A DNA stretch of 37,191 bases from Candidatus Thiomargarita nelsonii (GCA_000785145.2 JSZA02000063.1:1-37191); one strand, 5' to 3'. Positions 1 to 9,336 are shown, counted from the stretch's first letter. The notes: a model not told the origin generated them from the letters alone. A program made the numbers and translations.

Positions 1-1449
1 AATAATCTGGTTTTGAGTCCAATCCCTTTTTTGTGATGGTAGTGATGCAAAAATTCGGCTTTAAATCGCGCCATAGAATAAAATTCTTCCTTAATACTCA
101 AAAACGTTTTTTTGTCCTCCCTGAGATCCAATTCTGGGCGCAAATGCAATAAACCCACTGAGGCATGTCCATAACAAATAAACGGCGTCTTGTGATTTGC
201 CATAATTTGTTGGATTTTAGTCACATAAGCGGGCAGATCCGACACTGCGACGGCGGTATCTTCAATAACACTAACGGCCTTTTTTTCACTGCGTATGCCC
301 ATCAGCAGCCCAAGCCCTGCCTTGCGTAGTGCCCAGACGTTGCTCATCTCTGATGATTGGATAAGCATAACCAAGCCCTCGTTGTTGTAAGTCTTGTATG
401 AGAACTTGGGCGCGTTGTTCTAATACCGAAGGCTCATCATCAAACAATTCAATGACTAAGACGGCGCGTGGATTTCCCTGAATCCAAAAACGATTACGAG
501 ACTGCTCCAGATTATCTTTAGTGCATTCTAATATTCTTTGATCAATTAATTCTATGGCAGCGGGATTGTGTGGCAGCATTGCCACGGTGGCACGCATGGA
601 TTTGACTAAATCGACGAAATGTACACAGATTAAGAGTTTTTGTTTGGGTATGGGCACCAATTGTAATGTGGCTTCAGTCAGCAAAACCAGTGTGCCTTCT
701 GAGCCGCATAGAAAGGGGGCTAGATTGAAAGGTTTGCCGGATTTATTCCAAGGCTGATGATTAGCAAGATAATCCAAGGCATAACCGGTATTGCGGCGGA
801 TAATTTCTGGGTGAGGATAATGTTTTTTGATGCTTTCGGTATCAATCGCATGGTAGATTGAACGATAAATATCACCCTCTAAGCCAGCTTGCTTGAGTTT
901 GTTTTCTAATTCATCTAATGGCCCAAATCGCGCCACCGAGCCATCTGATAACACGGTTTCCATTTCGATAACATGATCGCGGGTGGTACCATAGAGGAGA
1001 GAATGTGAGCCACAGGCATTATTGCCAATCATACCCCCCATCATGCAGCGATTAGAGGTAGAGATGTTTTGGGCAAATATCAGATTTTTTTGAGAGACAA
1101 AATCATTCAAATCGTCAAGAATAACGCCGGGCTGTACGCGGATCGTATTGTTTTTGATCTCACTGAGAATCTGAGTCATATAACGCGAAACATCAACAAC
1201 CATGCCGTTACCTACACATTGACCGGCAGTACTTGTCCCTGCTGCTCTAGGAATGAGCGGGATATGATGTTGATGGGCAAATTTTACAATTTTTATACAG
1301 TCATTTTTATTTTTTGGGCGGACAACGGCTCTAGGCATTTCTTGATAGATCGAAGCGTCTGTCGCATAAAGTCGTCTGGAAGCTAAATCTACTAGCACTT
1401 CTCCAGCAATAGATTGTTCCAATTTTTTATATAGATTGTTGGTTTTCAT
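1..1449 (-). pseudogene. FAD-linked oxidase (GlcD/YdiJ-like), frameshifted and cut by window edge
   Basis: This is an FAD-binding (PCMH-type) oxidoreductase of the glycolate oxidase/D-lactate dehydrogenase/YdiJ family, which oxidises 2-hydroxy acids. The N-terminal FAD domain is clear: PRAAGTSTAGQ, then GNNACGSHSLLYG and the FLCGSEGTLVLLTEA region. I take the start at 1449 (MKTNNLYKKL) because the 16 residues upstream look unlike the family. The main frame stops at 286. From about position 344 a different frame continues the family sequence (SNVWALRKAGLGLLMG, later VIEDTAVAVSDLPAY and CYGHASVGLLHLRPELD) to the window edge. A single indel near 340-350 therefore splits the gene. The last part, after LHLRPELDL, is less like the family. 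Either a real frameshift or a sequencing error would explain this. The family assignment is firm; the substrate is unknown. Confidence 0.8.
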
Positions 1450-1543
1450 AGCGTGACATTTTTCTGAAATGCTATAGTATAATCCATTTTTAACCAATTA
1501 AAAATCTCAAACGAGATATAGCTTTTCAGATAAAGATTTTGCT

Positions 1544-1592
1544 AGGAGTCCAAGATTTATCTTGGCTGTCCCAAGATAAATCTTGGACTCCT
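1544..1592. repeat. Palindromic repeat, AGTCCAAGATTTATCTTGG type
   Basis: Two 22-bp arms (AGGAGTCCAAGATTTATC... and its complement) surround a 5-bp spacer and form a long hairpin. A second copy of the same pair of arms lies at 34867-34921, and a single arm at 21572-21594. It occupies the proB upstream region. The flanks carry an imperfect direct repeat, TTTCTGAAAT(G/A)CTATAG, at 1461-1476 and 1595-1611. Confidence 0.85.
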
Positions 1593-1653
1593 ATTTTCTG
1601 AAATACTATAGCGAGGGAATACCTTGCTTTATTGACTCGAATCTATATGCTGT

Positions 1654-2766
1654 ATGAACAAACGCAAAAAACTAGGAAAACGCTGGGTTATCAAAATAGG
1701 CAGTGCCTTACTCACCAACGACGGGCGCGGATTAGACAAAACAGCGATAAAAAACTGGGTTGCACAAATGGCTGCCCTAACCGATATCGAAATAGTATTA
1801 GTCTCCTCTGGCGCGGTTGCTGAGGGCATGACACGCCTAAACTGGACACAACGCCCTACCGCCCTTTACCAATTACAAGCCGCCGCTGCCCTCGGACAAA
1901 TGGGCATGATACAAACTTATGAATCTTTTTTTCAAGAACATGGACTGCACACGGCACAAATCTTGTTAACCCATGACGATTTAGTCAATCGCCAACGCTA
2001 TCTCAATGCCCGCAGCACCTTACGCACGCTTGTCAATTTAGAGATCGTGCCGGTTGTCAATGAAAACGACACGGTTACAACAGAAGAAATTCGCTTTGGT
2101 GATAATGACACCTTGGCAGCTTTAGTGGCTAATCTGATAGAAGCCGACTTGTTGGTGATACTCACCGATCAACAAGGCTTATATGAGCGTGATCCACGCA
2201 TCGATCCAAGCGCCAAATTGATTCAAGAAGCTTATGCTGGCGAACCCAGTTTAGAAGCGATGGCGGGTGACACAGGTGGTCATCTGGGGCGGGGTGGCAT
2301 GTTGACCAAAATTAGGGCAGCAACCCTAGCGGCTCGCTCAGGCACAGCAACGATCATTGCCTCTGGTCGAGTTTCCGACGTACTCTTACGGATTAAAAAA
2401 GGGGAAAATATAGGCACCTTATTGCGCCCCGCCCAAGCACCTCTAGCAGCACGAAAACAATGGCTCGCATCACACCTCAAAATGCGTGGTCGCTTATATT
2501 TAGATGAGGGAGCGGAGAGAGTCTTACGGCATTCTGGCAAAAGCCTGTTAGCGATTGGAGTGACTCGTGCAGAGGGACAATTTGCACGGGGAGATATGGT
2601 GGCTTGTATTAGCCCGGATGGAAAGGAAGTGGCGCGTGGTTTAGTGAATTACAATGCCGAGGAAACTCATAAAATATTAGGGCAGCCGAGTCACAAAATT
2701 GAAACACTTCTTGGTTATGTCGATGAGCCTGAATTGATTCATCGGGATAATTTGGTGTTGGTGTGA
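1654..2766 (+). CDS. proB: Glutamate 5-kinase
   Basis: ProB phosphorylates L-glutamate with ATP to gamma-glutamyl phosphate, the first committed step of proline synthesis, in the cytosol. The 370-aa protein matches the usual length of about 367. It has an N-terminal amino-acid-kinase domain with KIGSALLTNDG, the SSGAVAEG segment, VNENDTVTTEEIRFGDNDTL and the LTDQQGLYERDPR segment. A C-terminal PUA domain (about residues 275-370, beginning around LAARKQWLAS) completes it. The start MNKRKKLGKRWVIKIG fits the family, although no strong Shine-Dalgarno is visible. The usual partners obgE or proA are not adjacent, and it converges on the greA/carB operon. The frame is intact. The upstream region is occupied by a palindromic repeat, so its promoter may have been remodelled. 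Confidence 0.96.
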   Translation: MNKRKKLGKRWVIKIGSALLTNDGRGLDKTAIKNWVAQMAALTDIEIVLVSSGAVAEGMTRLNWTQRPTALYQLQAAAALGQMGMIQTYESFFQEHGLHTAQILLTHDDLVNRQRYLNARSTLRTLVNLEIVPVVNENDTVTTEEIRFGDNDTLAALVANLIEADLLVILTDQQGLYERDPRIDPSAKLIQEAYAGEPSLEAMAGDTGGHLGRGGMLTKIRAATLAARSGTATIIASGRVSDVLLRIKKGENIGTLLRPAQAPLAARKQWLASHLKMRGRLYLDEGAERVLRHSGKSLLAIGVTRAEGQFARGDMVACISPDGKEVARGLVNYNAEETHKILGQPSHKIETLLGYVDEPELIHRDNLVLV

Positions 2767-2796
2767 CAACACGCGACGCAGAGCGTCAATGCCATT

Positions 2797-2884
2797 GCCT
2801 AACAGGGGCAACCACTAGGGCATTGCCCCTACAAAACATCACGGCGGCTCATGGGGCAATCCTTTATGGTTGCCCCTGTTAGGC
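2797..2884. mobile_element. Small inverted-repeat element, GCCTAACAGGGGCAACCA arms
   Basis: Arms of 18 bp at 2797-2814 and 2867-2884 are exact complements (GCCTAACAGGGGCAACCA). The interior holds further copies of the GGGGCAATCC/TTTATGGTTGCCCC motif. On the left it is preceded, and on the right (after 2 bp) followed, by TCAATGCCATT (2786-2796 and 2887-2897). The right copy is the start of the neighbouring CAATGCCATTAAGTTAA element. This suggests insertion into that element's terminal repeat, or a chance reuse of the repeat end. Confidence 0.6.
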
Positions 2885-2887
2885 GAT

Positions 2888-2978
2888 CAATGCCATTAAG
2901 TTAAATTATAGATATATAAATATCGGTGGATACGCTATCGCTTAATCCACCCTACATAGTCTTAACTTAATGGCATTG
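2888..2978. mobile_element. MITE-like element, CAATGCCATTAAGTTAA terminal repeats
   Basis: The left end is CAATGCCATTAAGTTAA and the right end TTAACTTAATGGCATTG, enclosing a GGTGGATACGCTATCGC...TTAATCCACC segment. It is the same family as the elements at 9570-9758 and 20541-20677. No left target duplication is visible. The right flank (TTCTTACCCCC) is exactly where the duplicated greA tail begins. The copy near 36556-36612 carries the internal segment in reverse orientation. Confidence 0.75.
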
Positions 2979-3092
2979 TTCTTACCCCCAGGCGCTTGGA
3001 CAACGGCGATTTCGCCCTCTTCTTTACCTATCAGAGCGCGGGCAATGGGAGAACTTATCGAAATGAGATTGGCTTTAATATCGGCTTCATCG
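2979..3092 (-). pseudogene. Duplicated 3' fragment of greA
   Basis: About 114 bp match 3825-3938, the C-terminal third of the intact greA, in the same orientation and with only a handful of base differences. Translated, it still reads DEADIKANLISISSPIARAL and then EGEIAVVQAPGG in the greA frame. One residue differs (N for H) from intact GreA. It starts exactly at the right end of the MITE at 2978 and ends by fusing into a truncated protease gene. It cannot encode a functional protein and is best read as the scar of a duplication or rearrangement. Confidence 0.85.
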
Positions 3093-3228
3093 CTTGAATA
3101 TTCATGGCTAACCAATCTGTGAAGCCCGTGTCAAGTATGGCCGGGGCGAACATAATCGATTTATCACTTGCTATTAAACCTATCTCAAAAAATAGTTCGC
3201 CCTGACTGTTAATGTTACCTTCAATCAT
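3055..3228 (-). pseudogene. Retropepsin-like (clan AA) aspartic protease, 3'-truncated
   Basis: The reading begins MIEGNINSQGELFFEIGL and contains the catalytic motif of clan AA single-domain aspartic proteases, here LDTGFTDWLAMN (D of DTG). Intact relatives run to about 120 residues. Here the family sequence stops after about 44 residues, and the frame then reads into the duplicated greA fragment and terminates at 3055. The start codon overlaps the stop of the upstream small gene by 4 nt (ATGA), so the two were translationally coupled. The protease is almost certainly inactive because the flap and the rest of the fold are missing. Compare the intact pair at 30012-30619. Confidence 0.75.
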
Positions 3229-3554
3229 ATTCGACCACACGCCCCGGTTTCGTTTAAACACATTTCCATGATTTTTGCGCTTGGATGTTTTTGCAGCGCT
3301 TTTTGGAAACAAACTTCTGAATCTGGGTCAATAAAATAGTCCCCACTGTCTGGCTCAATATGAATTGACCAATCATAATGATCAGCTCTTAATTGAGGAG
3401 CCACTTGGTCAAAAATGGCTTGGCAACGTTGCCCAAAAGCCTCATTTTCCGCCTTACGTCGTGCGATTTCTTGCTTAGAAAGTCGTGGTATATCGGGGAA
3501 AAGAGGGCTACCCGGGGGGACTTTTCTTTTTGATTGGGGTTTGGTTACCATCAT
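3225..3554 (-). CDS. Small partner protein of retropepsin-like protease
   Basis: A 109-aa soluble protein with a proline/lysine-rich N-terminus, then a helix (SKQEIARRKAENEAFGQRC) and a compact C-terminal part. That part reads YDWSIHIEPDSGDYFIDPDS, then a helix and a KHPSAKIMEMCLNETGACG strand. I recognise this as the conserved neighbour of clan AA aspartic proteases in cyanobacteria and sulfur bacteria, but its function is not established. A GGGAGA Shine-Dalgarno lies 10-13 bp upstream of ATGATG. It overlaps the protease start by 4 nt. The C-terminal beta-helix-KHP-beta layout resembles the partner at 30392-30619 (DUF5678-like), although overall identity is low. Its protease is truncated, so this gene may be an orphan. 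Confidence 0.65.
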   Translation of the reverse strand: MMVTKPQSKRKVPPGSPLFPDIPRLSKQEIARRKAENEAFGQRCQAIFDQVAPQLRADHYDWSIHIEPDSGDYFIDPDSEVCFQKALQKHPSAKIMEMCLNETGACGRI

Positions 3555-3790
3555 ATCATTTCTCCCATATATTCACTGTTATTGCCATTCTTCAAAGTCA
3601 TTATTTTTTTATTTTAAAAAAGCCGATTGCCAATCCACGCCACGGAGCAGTAAATATTTTAAGACGAGTTGCTCTTGCCCAGATTATGCAAATCCTTGCA
3701 AACCTATTGCTGGCGTGTATTATTTGGTAGCGTCAGAATTCTCCAAACCCAAAACGGAGCTTCGTTCGTGCTCCGCCTCGAAAAAAGTTG
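3555..3790. other. Intergenic stretch with a small inverted repeat
   Basis: I see no supportable gene here. The segment is AT-rich and contains a small hairpin CGGAGC...GCTCCG at about 3757-3778. An open plus-strand frame crossing it has no recognisable family. It belongs to the DNA trapped between the two greA tail copies. Confidence 0.5.
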
Positions 3791-4267
3791 CTAAATATAC
3801 TTCACATCCAAAATTTCATACTCCTTCTTACCCCCAGGTGCTTGCACAACAGCGATTTCGCCCTCTTCTTTACCTATCAGAGCGCGGGCAATGGGAGAAC
3901 TTATCGAAATGAGATGAGCTTTAATATCAGCCTCATCATCACCAACGACTTGATAAGTCACCTCCTCCTCAGTCTCGACATTCATCAACTCCACCGTCGC
4001 GCCGAAAACGACTTTACCGCCAGCATTGAGTTTTGTAATATCAATAATTTCTGCATTGGACAGCTTGCCTTCAATTTCAGCAATACGTCCTTCGATAAAA
4101 CTTTGTTGTTCACGCGCTGCATGATATTCAGCATTTTCCTTTAAATCCCCAAGCGCACGCGCCTCAGCAATGGCTTGGATCACTTTAGGACGTGCTACCG
4201 TTTTTAATTCATGCAATTCCTCGCGCAACTTTTCTGCGCCCCGGGTTGTCATGGGTGATTTTGTCAT
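3791..4267 (-). CDS. greA: Transcription elongation factor GreA
   Basis: GreA binds the RNA polymerase secondary channel and stimulates cleavage of the nascent RNA in backtracked complexes. The 158-aa length is standard. The N-terminal coiled-coil begins MTKSPMTTRGAEKLREEL and includes ARALGDLKENAEYHAAREQQ, which carries the tip acidic residues. The C-terminal FKBP-like domain contains KVVFGATVEL, VGDDEADIK and ISISSPIARALIGKEEG. It follows carB in the same direction with a 4-nt overlap (ATGA), so it is co-transcribed and probably translationally coupled, as in many gammaproteobacteria. Its last third is duplicated at 2979-3092. Confidence 0.97.
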   Translation of the reverse strand: MTKSPMTTRGAEKLREELHELKTVARPKVIQAIAEARALGDLKENAEYHAAREQQSFIEGRIAEIEGKLSNAEIIDITKLNAGGKVVFGATVELMNVETEEEVTYQVVGDDEADIKAHLISISSPIARALIGKEEGEIAVVQAPGGKKEYEILDVKYI

Positions 4268-7200
4268 GCGCTTATTATCCCCTGTAATTCTTTATGTAAA
4301 TCCTGTAAACAATTAACATCGGTGGCATCTAATGCTTTGAGTGCCAATACAGTCGCTCTCGCACCCGCGATTGTCGTCGTATAAGTCACTTTATACTGTA
4401 ATGCCGTGCGGCGAATAGCAAAAGAATCTGCTATCGCCTGTTTACCTTCCGTCGTATTGACAATAAAACTAATTTCATCATTTTTGATCCTATCAACAAT
4501 ATTGGGGCGACTTTCAGTGACTTTGTTGACAATTGTACAAGGAATATCAGCGGAATCAATAAGTTCTGCTGTCCCCCCCGTTGCCAACAATTCAAAACCC
4601 AAGCCTACCAATTCCCTTGCCACATCAACGGCAGCGTTTTTATCGGCATCGCGTACACTCAAAAAGGCTAAACCAGAGCGTGGCAAATCAGTCCCCGCTG
4701 CCAATTGTGATTTAGCAAAGGCTTCCCCAAAACTACGGCCAACTCCCATCACTTCACCCGTTGACTTCATTTCGGGACTCAGTAAAGGATCAACACCGGA
4801 GAATTTGACAAAGGGGAAAACGGCTTCTTTAACCGAATAATAACTGGGAACGCATTCTTGCGTGATACCTTGCGCCGCTAAACTATGTCCAACCATGCAA
4901 CGAGCCCCTATCTGGGCTAAAGACAGGCTGGTGGCTTTAGAAACAAAGGGCACTGTACGTGAGGCGCGTGGATTCACTTCCAAAACAAAAATGCTTTGAT
5001 TTTGAATAGCGAATTGGGCATTGACCAATCCTACCACATTTAAGGCTTTTGTCATAGCAGTCATTTGTTCCCGCAATTGATCTTGTATCATAGGCGATAA
5101 GCCATAAGGGGGCAATGAACAAGCCGAGTCACCAGAATGTACGCCCGCCTGCTCAATATGCTCCATGATACCACCAATCAAAACGCGCTCACCGTCACAC
5201 ACCGCATCCACATCCACCTCTATCGCATCTTCTAAAAACCGATCCAATAAAACGGGTGACTCATTGGAGACGGCGACGGCTTTATCCATATAATTCTTTA
5301 AATCTTCCTTATTATAAACGATTTCCATCGCCCGTCCGCCTAACACATAAGAGGGGCGGACAACCAACGGATAGCCAATTTCTTCAGCGAGTATTAAAGC
5401 CTCATCAGCCGTGCGGGCAGTACGATTAGGGGGCTGTCGTAAACCCATTTTCTGGATTAACTGTTGAAAACGTTCACGATCTTCGGCTAAATCAATCGAA
5501 TCTGGGCTCGTCCCAATCATCGGCGCACCTGCCGCCTCTAGTGCCCGCGCCAATTTTAAGGGCGTTTGTCCACCATATTGAACGATGACCCCTTTAGGTT
5601 TTTCTACTTCAATGATTTCTAAGACATCTTCTAAGGTCAACGCCTCAAAATACAAGCGATCAGACGTATCATAATCAGTAGATACCGTCTCAGGATTACA
5701 ATTGACCATAATGGTTTCATAACCATCCTTTCGCAAGGCAAGAGCGGCTTGCACACAACAATAGTCAAATTCGATCCCTTGACCAATGCGATTTGGTCCC
5801 CCGCCCAGTATCATGATTTTATCACGCTCACTTGGGCAAGCCTCGCATTCTTCCTCATAAGTGGAATACATATAAGCCGTGCTGGCAGCAAATTCAGCCG
5901 CACAAGAATCGACACGCTTAAAAACGGGGCGCACCTTATGATGGTAGCGTAACTCTCTAAAAGTTTTTTCATTCACGCCCAATAATTGGGCCAAGCGATG
6001 GTCTGAAAAACCTTTACGTTTCAAGGCACGGAGCCTATCCGCGTCCATATTCTCCAAGCAGCCAATACATAGACTGGTTTCTTCATCCACTAAATTTGCA
6101 ATTTGGACTAAAAACCATGGATCAATAGCTGTTAACTTGTGTACCTTTTCGATACGCCAACCCAAGCGAAATGCGTCAGCAATATACCATAAACGTTCAG
6201 GCCCAGGCTTTTGTAATTGATGGCGCAACTCTTCGTGACGCTCATCGAGCCCACTCACGCCCGTTTCCAAGCCACGCAAAGCTTTTTGCAACGACTCCTG
6301 AAAAGTGCGCCCAATCGCCATCACTTCTCCGACCGATTTCATTTGAGTTGTCAACAAGGGCTCGGCTTGTGGAAATTTTTCAAAGGTAAAACGGGGCACT
6401 TTTGTGACGACATAATCAATGGTTGGCTCAAACGACGCAGGCATTGCACCGCCAGTGATTTCATTAGCGAGTTCATCTAAAGTATAACCCACTGCCAGTT
6501 TGGCGGCCACTTTGGCGATTGGAAAACCGGTTGCCTTAGATGCTAAGGCTGATGAGCGCGAAACGCGCGGATTCATCTCAATAATAATCATGCGCCCATC
6601 CTTGGGATTTATCGCAAACTGCACATTAGAGCCACCGGTATCAACACCGATTTCGCGCAACACTGCTATTGAGGCATTACGCATGATTTGATATTCTTTA
6701 TCAGTGAGCGTCTGAATCGGCGCGACGGTGATAGAATCTCCCGTATGCACGCCCATTGGATCGAAATTTTCTATTGAACAAACGATGATACAATTATCTT
6801 GACGATCCCGCACCACCTCCATTTCAAATTCTTTCCACCCTAGTACAGACTCCTCAATCAGCAACTCATTGATAGGGGACAATTCTAAGCCCCGTTCACA
6901 AATAAGGGTAAATTCTTCACGATTATAGGCAATGCCGCCCCCACTGCCGCCCAAGGTAAAAGAGGGCCGAATTACCACAGGAAAGCCAATTTCATTTTGC
7001 GCCTCAAAAGCCTCATCCATCTGACGAGCAATAAAGGAGCGAGGCATCTCCAAGCCAATACTTTGCATAGCGTCACGGAATTTTTCCCGATTTTCAGCTT
7101 TTTCAATGGCCGCAATGCTGGCACCAATCATTTCTACGCTAAACTGATCTAAAATACCCTCACGCCCCAAATCCAAGGCACAATTAAGAGCCGTTTGTCC

Positions 7201-7473
7201 CCCCATTGTTGGCAACAAGGCATCGGGACGCTCACGCTCAATAATGCGAGCCACGGTTTGCCACTGAATCGGCTCAATATAAGTCGCATCTGCCATTTCA
7301 GGATCAGTCATAATGGTGGCGGGATTGGAATTAACCAGTATGATGCGATACCCCTCTTCTCGCAAAGCTTTACAAGCTTGTGCGCCAGAATAGTCGAATT
7401 CACAAGCTTGACCAATCACAATGGGGCCTGCCCCAATAATTAAAATACTTTTTAAATCAGTACGTTTTGTCAT
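4264..7473 (-). CDS. carB: Carbamoyl-phosphate synthase large subunit
   Basis: CarB uses ammonia delivered by CarA, bicarbonate and two ATP to make carbamoyl phosphate for arginine and pyrimidine synthesis. The 1069 residues match the family (about 1073). Two homologous ATP-grasp halves are visible. The first begins LIIGAGPIVIGQACEFDYSG and contains RPSFTLGGSGGGIA and EMNPRVSRSSALASKATG. The second begins MILGGGPNRIGQGIEFDYC and contains RPSYVLGGRAMEIVYN and EVNPRASRTVPFVSKATS. A C-terminal MGS-like allosteric domain follows (FELLATGGTAELID, NTTEGKQAIADS). The operon is carB-greA. carA, usually directly upstream, is not in this window: the 5' side is an intergenic region followed by an unrelated divergent gene. 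The frame is intact. Confidence 0.98.
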   Translation of the reverse strand: MTKRTDLKSILIIGAGPIVIGQACEFDYSGAQACKALREEGYRIILVNSNPATIMTDPEMADATYIEPIQWQTVARIIERERPDALLPTMGGQTALNCALDLGREGILDQFSVEMIGASIAAIEKAENREKFRDAMQSIGLEMPRSFIARQMDEAFEAQNEIGFPVVIRPSFTLGGSGGGIAYNREEFTLICERGLELSPINELLIEESVLGWKEFEMEVVRDRQDNCIIVCSIENFDPMGVHTGDSITVAPIQTLTDKEYQIMRNASIAVLREIGVDTGGSNVQFAINPKDGRMIIIEMNPRVSRSSALASKATGFPIAKVAAKLAVGYTLDELANEITGGAMPASFEPTIDYVVTKVPRFTFEKFPQAEPLLTTQMKSVGEVMAIGRTFQESLQKALRGLETGVSGLDERHEELRHQLQKPGPERLWYIADAFRLGWRIEKVHKLTAIDPWFLVQIANLVDEETSLCIGCLENMDADRLRALKRKGFSDHRLAQLLGVNEKTFRELRYHHKVRPVFKRVDSCAAEFAASTAYMYSTYEEECEACPSERDKIMILGGGPNRIGQGIEFDYCCVQAALALRKDGYETIMVNCNPETVSTDYDTSDRLYFEALTLEDVLEIIEVEKPKGVIVQYGGQTPLKLARALEAAGAPMIGTSPDSIDLAEDRERFQQLIQKMGLRQPPNRTARTADEALILAEEIGYPLVVRPSYVLGGRAMEIVYNKEDLKNYMDKAVAVSNESPVLLDRFLEDAIEVDVDAVCDGERVLIGGIMEHIEQAGVHSGDSACSLPPYGLSPMIQDQLREQMTAMTKALNVVGLVNAQFAIQNQSIFVLEVNPRASRTVPFVSKATSLSLAQIGARCMVGHSLAAQGITQECVPSYYSVKEAVFPFVKFSGVDPLLSPEMKSTGEVMGVGRSFGEAFAKSQLAAGTDLPRSGLAFLSVRDADKNAAVDVARELVGLGFELLATGGTAELIDSADIPCTIVNKVTESRPNIVDRIKNDEISFIVNTTEGKQAIADSFAIRRTALQYKVTYTTTIAGARATVLALKALDATDVNCLQDLHKELQGIISA

Positions 7474-7627
7474 TATTGCTCACTTATCAATTTATCACCT
7501 ATCAATTATCAGTGAACTGTGGAAAGGATGATGTTTAGTACCATGCTTTGTTTGGAGTGCAGTATTATACTACAAAATAGACTTGTCCCTAAATAATCAG
7601 ACCTGCGTAGCAAGTGTAGCAAGTGTA

Positions 7628-7733
7628 GGGTGCGTCCCACGCACATTTTAGGATGGCAATATTTTAAGTAGTGGACATCTGGTGCGTAGTTGCGTAAAAT
7701 CTGGAGCCGGAGTCCAAAGCTTTAGCTTTGGAC
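7628..7733. repeat. Two repeat motifs upstream of a small gene
   Basis: In the 280-bp gap before the next gene, GTAGGGTGCGTCCCACGCAC lies near 7628 (again at 8358-8377, and with one change near 10562). A 25-bp palindrome with core AAAGCTTTAGCTTT lies at 7709-7733 and is repeated exactly at 31668-31692. The palindrome ends about 20 bp before the start codon of the gene at 7753, so it would form a hairpin in that gene's leader. Confidence 0.7.
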
Positions 7734-7752
7734 GTTTATGAAGGACTTTAAA

Positions 7753-8361
7753 ATGTCATACAGCCAATTTACTTTAGCCTCCGTTAAAAAAAACTTTGAT
7801 CTCACGACTTCTGAAGAAACTGATATTTTTGCCTCAGTGTCGAAAATCGAATGCAGTGAATATTTAGCAGAAATGTTGCAATATAATGTCCCATTAGCCC
7901 TCGCCAGCAATACTGAAAAAGCCCGTTCTGAAATGATTATTACACCTATTTTAATTGAGCTTAAAAAACAACTGAACACCGGTTTTAATTTGTTTTCAGG
8001 GATTGAATTTGAAGTAGAACCGGAAAAAGGTTTAACCGGTTATTGCGATTTTATTCTAAGCCGTTCTTTAGAAAAACTCTTTGTGGCAGCACCGGTGGTA
8101 ACGCTAGTAGAAGCCAAGAACGAAAATATAAAAGGTGGACTGGGACAATGTATTGCAGAAATGGTAGCCGCACAATTATTTAATGAACGTGAAGGCAATA
8201 AAATTTCTACCATTTATGGGGTAGTCACTACCGGTACCACCTGGCAATTTATGAAACTCACTGGCAAAGTGGTTGAGATTGAATTGAAAGAGTATTATCT
8301 GACAGATATAGACAAAATTTTGGGCATTTTAGTCACTGGTATTCAAGAGCAGCGAGAGTAG
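7753..8361 (+). CDS. PD-(D/E)XK nuclease-like protein of unknown role
   Basis: A 202-aa protein; I choose MSYSQFTLAS because AAGGA sits 7-11 bp upstream, giving five residues fewer than the longest frame. The central region has the spacing expected of a PD-(D/E)XK nuclease core: GYCDFILSR (D), then VVTLVEAKNENI (E-A-K), then a helix GLGQCIAEMVAAQLFN that often holds the conserved Q. I recognise this as a widespread uncharacterised family in cyanobacteria and sulfur bacteria, frequently in accessory regions. A role in DNA cleavage or repair is inferred from the motif alone. There is no adjacent methylase or helicase. The frame is intact and flanked by short palindromic repeats. Confidence 0.65.
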   Translation: MSYSQFTLASVKKNFDLTTSEETDIFASVSKIECSEYLAEMLQYNVPLALASNTEKARSEMIITPILIELKKQLNTGFNLFSGIEFEVEPEKGLTGYCDFILSRSLEKLFVAAPVVTLVEAKNENIKGGLGQCIAEMVAAQLFNEREGNKISTIYGVVTTGTTWQFMKLTGKVVEIELKEYYLTDIDKILGILVTGIQEQRE

Positions 8362-8444
8362 GGTGCGTCCCACGCACACTGTCGCCGGAGCATGTTTGCA
8401 ACATGCTCAGTAACGTTTTTTCCGGCTCAAAGAAAAAAACGTTA
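8358..8444. repeat. Cluster of three short palindromes
   Basis: GTAGGGTGCGTCCCACGCAC (8358-8377) overlaps the stop codon of the preceding gene. GAGCATGTTTGCAACATGCTC forms a hairpin at 8388-8408. TAACGTTTTTT...AAAAAACGTTA forms another at 8411-8444, in the right place to terminate the minus-strand serine hydrolase remnant. Confidence 0.65.
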
Positions 8445-9280
8445 CGGTTGAAAACCCCGGCTCATGCCGATAAATGTGTCATGAAAATACCCCACCCTAT
8501 CACTCAAGCTGACTGTCACCTTATCCTCTTCAAAAGTCATTTCCAGTACAAAGTGACTTATGTTTGCAACCTCATTGATAGACAAAACAAACAGATTGTC
8601 TGTTTTCCAATAGCCTTTCAGTCCTTTTGGCAAGCTAAAACTTCCCGGGGAAAAGCGGTATAGATTATCCAGTCCCACAGAGATTGTCTCTTGAATCAGT
8701 TCCCCTGATAGTGAATCAATTCGAGAAGTAAGTTTTTCCTGAAATTATTTCAGCCATTTCAGGTAAAGCTGCCGGATTGACCGGTGCCGGCGCTTGTGCA
8801 ACGCTGATAATTTTTTCTTGAAGCCGCTGGTTTGCCTGCGGGGTACGCATGGGTAAATCCAATACAGATTGCACCCAATTCGGCGTTTCAAACATGGCCA
8901 ACAATTCTTGTTCTCCAGGCAGATAACCACAGTCAAAACCGGAAGTCATGCTTAACAGGTTTGCCAAGGTGATTTTTTGCTTATCGGCATTGGCGATTGT
9001 CTGTTGTGATAAATCCCTTATCCACTGCAATGCCCGTCAGGATTGAGGTGATACTTTTTGTAACGGATGCGACATTATGCACGCTGTCACCGGGGTAAAA
9101 ATTGGCATCCAATATCATTTGCCCGTTGCGGACAATCAGTAGGCAGTGGATATTGATTTGTGCTGCCAGCAGGTAATCCAAAGCTTCTACCAAGTCTTCT
9201 GAATCTATTCCCTGACTTTCCGGGGTTGCGCTCCGCCAGCCGTGCGTGGGCCAATAATCAGCAGTCTGCTGTAGCAGCAC
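8442..9280 (-). pseudogene. Beta-lactamase-family serine hydrolase, collapsed
   Basis: This is a remnant of a class C beta-lactamase/esterase-like hydrolase (PF00144 type). Read on the minus strand, the N-terminal part has QTADYWPTHGWRSATPESQG, and then the catalytic SxxK within NVASVTKSITSILTG. A frameshift near 9000 leads to TLANLLSMTSGFDCGY. The sequence then jumps from VLDLPM directly to C-terminal sequence (RLQEKIISVAQAPAPV), so roughly the middle third, including the YxN motif, is missing. Another frameshift near 8733 leads to the C-terminal beta domain (GLDNLYRFSPGSF... FVLEMTFEEDKVTVS). At least one deletion and two frameshifts make it a clear pseudogene. Its 5' end abuts a plus-strand ATPase remnant. 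Confidence 0.8.
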
Positions 9281-9336
9281 TATATTTGTTACCACGAATT
9301 GCACACTTTCCGCTTGGGGTAGCCATTGCATTTTGG

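Noticed and set aside
3415..3912. 165-aa plus-strand frame
   Set aside because: It is antisense to the small partner gene and to greA, with Ser/Cys-rich noise-like sequence.
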